Positions 58,333 through 64,000 of a stretch of DNA of 64,000 nucleotides are shown here, piece after piece. The DNA lies in NCBI RefSeq assembly GCF_001643775.1, contig NZ_CP011402.1:310001-374000 (forward strand), given 5' to 3'. The notes under the pieces were generated by a model, which worked only from the letters and a program-made list of their open reading frames with translations, was not told the origin of the DNA and ran no database searches. Source of the stretch: Denitrobacterium detoxificans (lineage in GTDB: Bacteria > Actinomycetota > Coriobacteriia > Coriobacteriales > Eggerthellaceae). The position numbers and the translations under genes were made by a program. The first letter of the stretch is position 1. Every line of letters starts with the position of its first letter.

Positions 58333-59735
58333 GAAAGATTGGCTTCTCGCTCCAGCAGAACCACGTTCTCCACATGGTCGGTGTGGGGGAACATGTCAAC
58401 GGGGCGGATGCGCTTCGGGCGATACCCGAACTTGCGTAGGTATTCCACGTCGCGCGCCTGCGTGGTGGGATTGCACGAGATGTAGACGATGCGGCCGGGC
58501 GAAAGCACGTTCACGGCGTCGAGGAAGTCTTCGCTGGCACCTGCACGCGGCGGGTCCATCATGAGCACGTCGACGGTGCGGTTCTGCGCAGCGCATTGCT
58601 TCATGAATGCGCCCGCGTCGGCGGTAACGAATTCCGCGTTCTTGATGCCGTTATGCGCGGCATTGGCGCGTGCGTCGCGAATGGCGGAATCAACGCTGTC
58701 CACGCCGATGACCTGCGCGCGGCCGGAAGCGGCTGCGGCAATGAGCCCAATCGTCCCCGTTCCGCAGTATGCGTCGAGCACGGTAATGCTATCGTTTCGG
58801 CTGCCTTCGGCGTTGTCGTCCGCCAGACCCGCGAACTGTACGGCGGTGCGGTACAGGACTTCGGTTTGCTTGGAATTGACCTGGTAGAACGAGTGCGAGG
58901 AAATGCGGAACGAAAGGCCGCAGAGCGTGTCGATGATGAAGCCCGGGCCGTAGATGGTGTGTTCCTCTTGCCCCAGGATGACGTTTGTCTGGCGCAGGTT
59001 CACGTTCTGCACGATGGTGGTAATGGCGGGGCAACGGCGCTTTAGCTCGCGTGCGAAGTTCTTCGCTCCGGGGAACTGCTTGCTGTTGGTGACGAGCGTG
59101 ACCAACAGCTCGCCGCTTTCGTGGCCTACGCGCACGATGGCGTGGCGCATGAATCCCGCGCCACTGTCTTCGTTGTATGGCTCAATACCGTACTTGCCCA
59201 TGATGGCTTTGATGGCCGCAACAACCTTACGGCCGATTTCGTTTTCGACGGCGCAGGTATCTGCGGGAATGATGCGGTGCGAATGTGCAGCGTACATGCC
59301 GCAGAGAACCTCGTGACGTCGCTCTTGTCCCCCTCGCCCGCCTTTCTGCACGCGTCCAGGTGCAAAGGGCGAGGTGATCTTGTTGCGGTAGTGCAGGGGC
59401 TCTTCCATTCCGGCAATGGGGTCGAGCATGCATGATTCGTCGGCTAGGTCGCTGAACAGGTCGACGATGCGCTTCTGCTTGTTCGCCAGCTGTTCCGGAT
59501 AGGGCACGTGGATGGCCGAGCATGCGCCGCATTCGGCGGCAACGGGGCAGAGCTGCGACTTTGGGCCCTGCGCGTGCTTGTTATTACGCGCTTTGCTCGT
59601 GGGCTTCTTGCCCATCTTCGCCTGAGCGTTGGCTTTGGCGTGGCGCGTTTGTTTCTCGCTGCGCTTCTTGTCGCCCCGTGCGGGGGCGGGGGAGTGCTTG
59701 CGATGGGATTGCTTGTGTTCGTGTTTCGCGTTCAT
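58329..59735 (-). CDS. 23S rRNA (uracil-5-)-methyltransferase, RumA/RlmD family
   Basis: 468 aa. A very basic low-complexity N-terminal extension (about 1-60, Lys/Arg/Ala/His-rich) precedes the [4Fe-4S] motif LCPVAAECGACSAIHVPYPE (C-x5-C-x2-C), a TRAM-less central domain, and the SAM methyltransferase: VLDAYCGTGTIGLIAAAASG, VDSVDSAIRDARANAAHNGI, LMMDPPRAGASEDF and the catalytic ISCNPTTQARD. It methylates a uridine at C5 in rRNA; which position (U1939 or U747) is not certain. Its stop overlaps that of the convergent nuclease gene by four bases. Confidence 0.92.
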   Translation of the reverse strand: MNAKHEHKQSHRKHSPAPARGDKKRSEKQTRHAKANAQAKMGKKPTSKARNNKHAQGPKSQLCPVAAECGACSAIHVPYPEQLANKQKRIVDLFSDLADESCMLDPIAGMEEPLHYRNKITSPFAPGRVQKGGRGGQERRHEVLCGMYAAHSHRIIPADTCAVENEIGRKVVAAIKAIMGKYGIEPYNEDSGAGFMRHAIVRVGHESGELLVTLVTNSKQFPGAKNFARELKRRCPAITTIVQNVNLRQTNVILGQEEHTIYGPGFIIDTLCGLSFRISSHSFYQVNSKQTEVLYRTAVQFAGLADDNAEGSRNDSITVLDAYCGTGTIGLIAAAASGRAQVIGVDSVDSAIRDARANAAHNGIKNAEFVTADAGAFMKQCAAQNRTVDVLMMDPPRAGASEDFLDAVNVLSPGRIVYISCNPTTQARDVEYLRKFGYRPKRIRPVDMFPHTDHVENVVLLEREANLS

Positions 59736-59781
59736 GCGGCTATTGTGGCATATTTTGCGCGAGCACGTTCGGGGCCCATAG

Positions 59782-60552
59782 TTATTGCAGGAAGATGGAG
59801 CGAAGCGTGTCCTCTTCAGCCAGGCCTACGCCACACACGTCTTCCAGGAAGCCGGCAAAGTCGCCGAAGTTCCCGTCGATTGCCTCTATTGCGGCGGCGA
59901 TGTGCTCGTAACGCGCTTCGAGCAGGGGGCCCATGCGGTGCGTCATGCTGGGTTCAACGCCGCGATCGCGTGCGTCCTGCAGGATCTTCGCGCGATAATC
60001 TGCCAGGCCGGAATTCGAATCCATGTAATCGGCCAGCACCGTTTCCTCGGGGATGCCGAGCGCCAGCAGCACCACGGCCGCCACGACGCCCGTGCGGTCC
60101 TTTCCGTTCGTGCAATGCCATAGGACGGCTTGGTCGCCTGCTTCCAGCAGGACTTGGAAAATCTGATGCCAGCGAGGCGCCATGGTGGGGCTTACCATCT
60201 TGCGGTAGAGCGCACATGCGTCGTACAGGTCGGGGCTCCAGGTACCGCGTAGAAGCTCCTGCCAATTGTAATCTTCCAGCGTGATGCTCAGCGCGCTTAC
60301 TGGCATGAGGGGTACTTCCAGGTGCGTGACGCCGGGTAGGTCGGGGTCGGGATTGCTATTGCGTTCCAGGCCCGTGCGCAGGTCGATAACGGTTCCCACG
60401 TTGTAGTATCCAGCTAGCAGGGCACGTTCGTTTGCGTCGGTGGCGCCCAGCGCGGCGCAACGGTAGAGCTTGCGCGGCTTGATGATGTAGCCGTCGCTCG
60501 TGGCCATTCCGCCCAAATCGCGGAAGTTCATTATGTGCGGTAAGTCTCTCAT
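59782..60552 (-). CDS. Tyrosine/serine protein phosphatase (PF13350-type)
   Basis: 256 aa. N-terminal NFRDLGGMATSDGYIIKPRK is the family signature of Y_phosphatase3 proteins such as LipA/MptpB. The P-loop is WHCTNGKDRTGVVAAVV with catalytic Cys147 and Arg153 (C-x5-R). Asp residues before it fit the general acid. No signal peptide: a cytoplasmic phosphatase acting on phosphoproteins or phosphoinositides. ATG at 60552 lacks a strong ribosome site; MNFRDLGG at residue 8 is a possible alternative. It shares a 138-bp divergent region with cysK. Confidence 0.9.
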   Translation of the reverse strand: MRDLPHIMNFRDLGGMATSDGYIIKPRKLYRCAALGATDANERALLAGYYNVGTVIDLRTGLERNSNPDPDLPGVTHLEVPLMPVSALSITLEDYNWQELLRGTWSPDLYDACALYRKMVSPTMAPRWHQIFQVLLEAGDQAVLWHCTNGKDRTGVVAAVVLLALGIPEETVLADYMDSNSGLADYRAKILQDARDRGVEPSMTHRMGPLLEARYEHIAAAIEAIDGNFGDFAGFLEDVCGVGLAEEDTLRSIFLQ

Positions 60553-60690
60553 ATGCTAGTGCAATACTACCACATTTGACCAGTTAGGGCGCACATTTGC
60601 CGCTTCCTTTTTCTGCTGAAAATGTGTTCCCATCTAATCTCCACAGCAGTATGATGGGTCCAATATGTTTGCCTGGGAAAGGGGGCTGCT

Positions 60691-61644
60691 ATGCAGGGAA
60701 CCAGCGAACTCACACACGCCATTGGGCGTACTCCGCTCATTCTACTTCGTAGCTTTTCCGAGCAAGTAGGGGCTCGGGTGCTTGTGAAGTACGAGGCGGC
60801 AAATCCAGGCGCATCGCTGAAGGATCGCGCCGCGCTCTGGATGATCAATCGTGCAGAACGCGAGGGCATCATCGCCCCTTCTCGTAGCGTTCTCATCGAA
60901 CCCACCAGTGGCAATACGGGTATTGCCATCGCCATGATCGGCGCCGTGCGCGGCTATCGTGTCATTCTGGTCATGCCCGAATCCATGAGCGTGGAACGCC
61001 GCAAGCTTGCGGCCGCCTATGGTGCGGAAGTGGTCCTTACGCCTGCCGAACTGGGCATGCAGGGCTCCGTCGCCAAGGCGGAAGAGCTGCGCGATTCGTT
61101 CCACTCTGGCTGGATCGTGGGGCAGTTCACCAATCCGAACAACCCATTGGCTCACGAGCGCACTACGGCTCCTGAAATCTTCGAGCAGCTGGGCTTCGAC
61201 CCCGATTACGTGCTCGCGGGTGTGGGCACGGGTGGCACCATTTCGGGCTGCGCGCATTACTTCGCGCAGAAACATGCCCGCACGAAGTGTTATGCCGTGG
61301 AACCGGCGGAAAGCCCCATCATCTCGCAGGCGCTTGCCGGGGAAGAGCTTACGCCGCATGCTCATGGCATTCAGGGCATTGGCGCCAATTTCATTCCCGA
61401 AACGCTCGATCTGGGGGCCTTGGCGGGTGCGCTTCAGGTTCCCACCGAAGACGCCATCGAGGCCGCCCGCAGTACCGCGCGCGACGAAGGCCTGCTTGTG
61501 GGCATTTCCACGGGCGCGAACCTGGCTGCCGTGCTCGAGCTCATCGAGAGCGATCGCGAGGCTCGTGGCTCCACCATCGTCACGTTTGCGGTCGACACGG
61601 GCGAGCGTTATCTGTCTACCGACCTGTTCCACGGGTTGGGGTAG
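60691..61644 (+). CDS. cysK: Cysteine synthase (O-acetylserine sulfhydrylase)
   Basis: 317 aa fold-type II PLP enzyme that makes cysteine from O-acetylserine and sulfide. Lys44 in NPGASLKDRAA binds PLP, PTSGNTGIAIAM is the substrate loop, VGTGGTISGCAHY the phosphate-binding loop, and GISTGANLAAVLEL ends the domain. The PEIFEQLGFDPDYVLAGV region is typical. GAAAGGGGGC precedes the ATG. It heads a run with tilS, maf and hpt. Confidence 0.93.
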   Translation: MQGTSELTHAIGRTPLILLRSFSEQVGARVLVKYEAANPGASLKDRAALWMINRAEREGIIAPSRSVLIEPTSGNTGIAIAMIGAVRGYRVILVMPESMSVERRKLAAAYGAEVVLTPAELGMQGSVAKAEELRDSFHSGWIVGQFTNPNNPLAHERTTAPEIFEQLGFDPDYVLAGVGTGGTISGCAHYFAQKHARTKCYAVEPAESPIISQALAGEELTPHAHGIQGIGANFIPETLDLGALAGALQVPTEDAIEAARSTARDEGLLVGISTGANLAAVLELIESDREARGSTIVTFAVDTGERYLSTDLFHGLG

Positions 61645-61648
61645 TTGC

Positions 61649-62776
61649 GTGTCCGCGTCAAAGGAAACCACGCAGGTTCGCTTCGCGCGCACCATCCAGG
61701 AAAAGGGGCTTGCTGGCCCCGATACTCCCGTGCTGCTCATGGTGTCGGGTGGCTCCGATTCCACGTCGCTTGCGTACTTGGCGGCCGATTTGCATCGCCA
61801 AGGGGGTTTGGGCCAGCTTGCCATATTGCATGTGAACCACAATCTTCGCGGCGAGGCATCCGACGGTGATGCGGAGTTCGTGCGGTCCCTGGCCGGCGCC
61901 CTTCGCATTCCGCTGTTCATGGTGCAGGTCGATATTCCCCGCCTGGTGCAGATGACGGGCGACAACATGGAAGCCGTCGCTCGTCAGGAACGCTATCAGG
62001 CTGCCAACGAGGCGCTGGAAAGCCTGTGCCTTCATGTGGGCGCGCCGCTTTCCGAGGGGCGCATCTTCACGGCGCATACGCAAGACGACCGAGTCGAGAA
62101 CTTCTATATGCGCTCCATCGTGGGAACGGGCCCGGGCGGGTTCCGCTCCATGCGCTATCGCAACGGCTCCATCGTGCGCCCCTGCCTCGACGTTTCGCGC
62201 GACGATCTGCGTGCCTACCTGGGCATGCGTGAGCTCGATTCCGCCGAGGACGAAAGCGTCGTCCTGGTGCGCGACCCTCAGGGCAACCTGTGGCGCGAAG
62301 ATGCCACCAACGCGCACACCGATCGTTTTCGTGCGTACGTGCGCCACAAGATCGTGCCCGTTGCCAAGGAGCGCAACCCGCGTCTGCTCGACACGCTGTG
62401 CCGCTCCATGAACCTCATTGCCGACGAGGACGACATGCTCGAAGGCATGGCGCTCGACGTGCAGAATCGTTTCGTTTCCTGGCTCAGCGAATCGTCCGAG
62501 CCGCGTTATTCCGAAGGCTGCCTTCTGGGGCCCGGTATGGCGATTCAGCCGAAACCCCTGGTAAGGCGTTGCATTACAAACGTCCTGCAGCTTATGCTGG
62601 GCGACGAGGTCCGCGTGGAATCCACCTCCGTTCAGGCGGTGTGCCAGGCGTATGATGGCCAGGCCCCGGTGTCGGGGTATACCGCCAACATACAGGGTGA
62701 CCTCGCCGTTTCCGCAAACAAGCGGGGTGTACGCATCGAGCCAATGAGCGCGTTTCGCGCGCGCAGGAAGAGGTAG
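61649..62776 (+). CDS. tilS: tRNA(Ile)-lysidine synthase
   Basis: 375 aa from the GTG at 61649. It modifies C34 of tRNA-Ile(CAU) to lysidine so that it reads AUA. The PP-loop motif LLMVSGGSDSTSLAYL (SGGxDS) is near residue 31, HVNHNLRGEASDGDAEFVRS follows, then the TilS motif TAHTQDDRVENFYMRSIVGT and RPCLDVSRDDLRAYL, SAEDES and RDPQGNLWREDATN. The C-terminal TilS2-like region is short and ends in a basic tail. It begins 4 bp after cysK and ends 2 bp before maf, so the genes form one operon. Confidence 0.93.
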   Translation: MSASKETTQVRFARTIQEKGLAGPDTPVLLMVSGGSDSTSLAYLAADLHRQGGLGQLAILHVNHNLRGEASDGDAEFVRSLAGALRIPLFMVQVDIPRLVQMTGDNMEAVARQERYQAANEALESLCLHVGAPLSEGRIFTAHTQDDRVENFYMRSIVGTGPGGFRSMRYRNGSIVRPCLDVSRDDLRAYLGMRELDSAEDESVVLVRDPQGNLWREDATNAHTDRFRAYVRHKIVPVAKERNPRLLDTLCRSMNLIADEDDMLEGMALDVQNRFVSWLSESSEPRYSEGCLLGPGMAIQPKPLVRRCITNVLQLMLGDEVRVESTSVQAVCQAYDGQAPVSGYTANIQGDLAVSANKRGVRIEPMSAFRARRKR

Positions 62777-62778
62777 TA

Positions 62779-63393
62779 GTGGAAATCGTTCTTGCTTCGG
62801 GAAGTCCTCGTCGTCGCGAGATCCTGAAGAGGGCGGGCGTAACGTTTCGCGTAATCCCCAGCGAGGCCACCGAAGAGCTTACCGAATCCGAGCTCGCCGA
62901 CCCGTCGAAGGCGGCTCGTACGCTTGCCGACCGCAAGGCCGGTTCCGTGGTTCAGTTGCTTCTGGCGGTCCCGCGTCCGCTCAACCAGCCCGTGGCCGTC
63001 ATTGGCGCCGATACCATGGTCGTGAAGGACGGACGCATCTTTGGTAAGCCCCGCTCGCTTGAAGAGGGCACCCACATGCTGCAGCAGCTTCAGGGTGCAA
63101 CGCACCAGGTCATTACGGGCGTTTCCGTATGGATGCTCAGCCCCGACGAAGAGGGCCACGTGTCCATTGCGCGCCGTGCGTTCTCCGAGACCAGCGAAGT
63201 CACGTTCAAGCCGCTCTCCAGCCAGGAAATCGCCGATTATCTGGCTTGCGGCGAAAGCTTCGACAAGGCGGGCGCCTACGCCATCCAAGGCGAGGGGGCC
63301 AAGCTCGTTGCCGGCTACGAAGGCGATTACGACAACATCGTGGGGCTTCCAGTTTCCACGTTGCTGCACCTTGTTCCCGCGCTTGCCGAATAG
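62779..63393 (+). CDS. maf: Maf-family nucleoside triphosphate pyrophosphatase
   Basis: 204 aa, GTG start. Signature ASGSPRRREILKRAG at residues 6-20, IGADTMVVKDGRIFGKPRSL in the middle and YAIQGEGAKLVAGYEGDYDN near the end (metal and nucleotide binding) mark the Maf/DUF-type pyrophosphatases, which clean up modified or dTTP/UTP-type nucleotides and affect septation. AGGAAGAGG precedes the start. Directly after tilS. Confidence 0.93.
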   Translation: MEIVLASGSPRRREILKRAGVTFRVIPSEATEELTESELADPSKAARTLADRKAGSVVQLLLAVPRPLNQPVAVIGADTMVVKDGRIFGKPRSLEEGTHMLQQLQGATHQVITGVSVWMLSPDEEGHVSIARRAFSETSEVTFKPLSSQEIADYLACGESFDKAGAYAIQGEGAKLVAGYEGDYDNIVGLPVSTLLHLVPALAE

Positions 63394-63494
63394 CGTTTAG
63401 CCGCAGGTCCGCTACGTGGCGTGTCCAGCGTGTAAATAACGTGCTCAATAGCGTGCCGTTACCTGTTTGTCGAGTTAGGGACTGGGGGGATTTG

Positions 63495-63520
63495 CTACAC
63501 TCAGAAACCGAGTGTAGTTT
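63495..63520 (+). terminator. Hairpin between maf and hpt
   Basis: CTACACTC (63495-63502) / GAGTGTAG (63510-63517), perfect 8-bp stem with a 7-nt loop, followed by TTTGTG. A weak terminator or an operator close to the hpt promoter. Confidence 0.5.
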
Positions 63521-63564
63521 GTGGCGCCGTGCGCTTCTGCTCATGGCGTAATCAGGAAGAGGTA

Positions 63565-64000
63565 ATGGCTTTGTCGTTCCAGGATATCCATGAAGATGTA
63601 GACCGCATTCTGTTCACGGAAGAAGATCTGCACAATCGAATTTGCGAGATGGGTCGCCAGATTACCGCCGACCACGAAGGCGAGAGCCTGCTTGTCATTT
63701 CGGTGCTGCGTGGCGCCGCCATTTTCATGGCCGATCTGGTTCGCGAAATCGAGCTTCCCCTCGAAATGGATTACATGGCCATTTCCAGCTACGGTAACGG
63801 CGTGAAGAGCTCCGGTATCGTGCGCATCCTGAAGGATCTTACCTCCTCGGTGGAAGGCCGTCACGTGCTCATCGCCGAAGACATCCTCGATAGCGGCCTT
63901 ACGCTCAGCTACCTTATCCGTAACCTGCAGGCGCGCAACCCAGCCTCCATCGAGGTTGCCACGTTGCTGCGCAAGAAGACGCTCCAGCAGGCGAAGATCG
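63565..64000 (+). CDS. hpt: Hypoxanthine phosphoribosyltransferase, truncated by window end
   Basis: The first 145 codons are present. The enzyme salvages hypoxanthine and guanine with PRPP. Family features are ILFTEEDLHNRICEMGRQIT, LLVISVLRGAAIFMADLVRE (with the R-G pair of the active site), MDYMAISSYGNGVKSSG and the PRPP loop HVLIAEDILDSGLTLSYLIR (EDILDSG-type E-D-I-x-D-T/S-G). AGGAAGAGG precedes the ATG. The frame is open at the right edge. Confidence 0.95.
   Translation, partial: MALSFQDIHEDVDRILFTEEDLHNRICEMGRQITADHEGESLLVISVLRGAAIFMADLVREIELPLEMDYMAISSYGNGVKSSGIVRILKDLTSSVEGRHVLIAEDILDSGLTLSYLIRNLQARNPASIEVATLLRKKTLQQAKI

Noticed and set aside
1-64000. CRISPR arrays, rRNA genes, prophage or plasmid origin
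   Set aside because: No regularly spaced repeats, rRNA signatures, phage structural genes or iterons were noticed on reading the window.

Overview
The window looks like a chromosomal segment of a high-GC anaerobic actinobacterium of the class Coriobacteriia, most likely Eggerthellaceae (Slackia/Eggerthella-like). The reasons are the two Tat-exported flavoprotein reductases without haem domains, one of them facing a LuxR regulator with a long multi-span membrane domain; a Mo-bis-MGD oxidoreductase operon with TorD chaperones; a HrcA/CIRCE-type clpC; and actinobacterial-style GTG starts. The taxon is inferred from gene content, not from a marker-gene comparison.

Layout. (1) 1-2.3 kb: the tail of a LuxR regulator converges on a Tat lipoprotein flavoprotein. 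(2) 2.3-5.5 kb: tRNA-Pro, tatA, greA and a lysS whose product carries an extra HD-hydrolase domain. (3) 5.6-13.1 kb: a respiratory cassette with a molybdopterin oxidoreductase, a four-cluster Fe-S subunit, two TorD-like chaperones and a polyferredoxin. It is bracketed by two regulators that each seem to contain two MarR-type winged helices. (4) 13.2-39.7 kb: a large cell-surface glycan locus. It holds a UDP-glucose dehydrogenase homologue, at least six GT2 enzymes (one broken), GT-C/DUF2142/DUF6541-like membrane proteins, a Wzx-type flippase, a sugar aminotransferase, two ATP-grasp enzymes, a D-cysteine desulfhydrase-like PLP enzyme, and three secreted peptidoglycan enzymes (two S11 carboxypeptidase-like, one L,D-transpeptidase-like), two of which carry DUF5648 repeats. 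An ISL3-family insertion sequence with a perfect 8-bp target duplication splits one GT2 gene, and a one-base deletion breaks the flippase frame. (5) 39.7-47.3 kb: CIRCE-clpC, ispD-ispF, cysS and a guaB of the Tritrichomonas type. (6) 47.3-51.4 kb: a LuxR membrane regulator divergent from a second Tat flavoprotein. (7) 51.4-64 kb: leuS with a YdcF/SanA gene, an aminotransferase, a zinc-ribbon membrane protein, a secreted nuclease, an RNA methyltransferase, a protein phosphatase, and a cysK-tilS-maf-hpt run cut by the window edge.

How it works together. The Tat substrates (three predicted lipoproteins) and the tatA gene fit an exported anaerobic respiratory system with each module controlled by a neighbouring regulator. 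The glycan genes would make activated sugars, assemble them on a lipid carrier, flip the product and anchor or remodel it at the wall. The two lesions in that locus suggest that this strain makes an altered glycan, unless they are assembly errors. No CRISPR array, prophage, rRNA operon or replication origin was seen.
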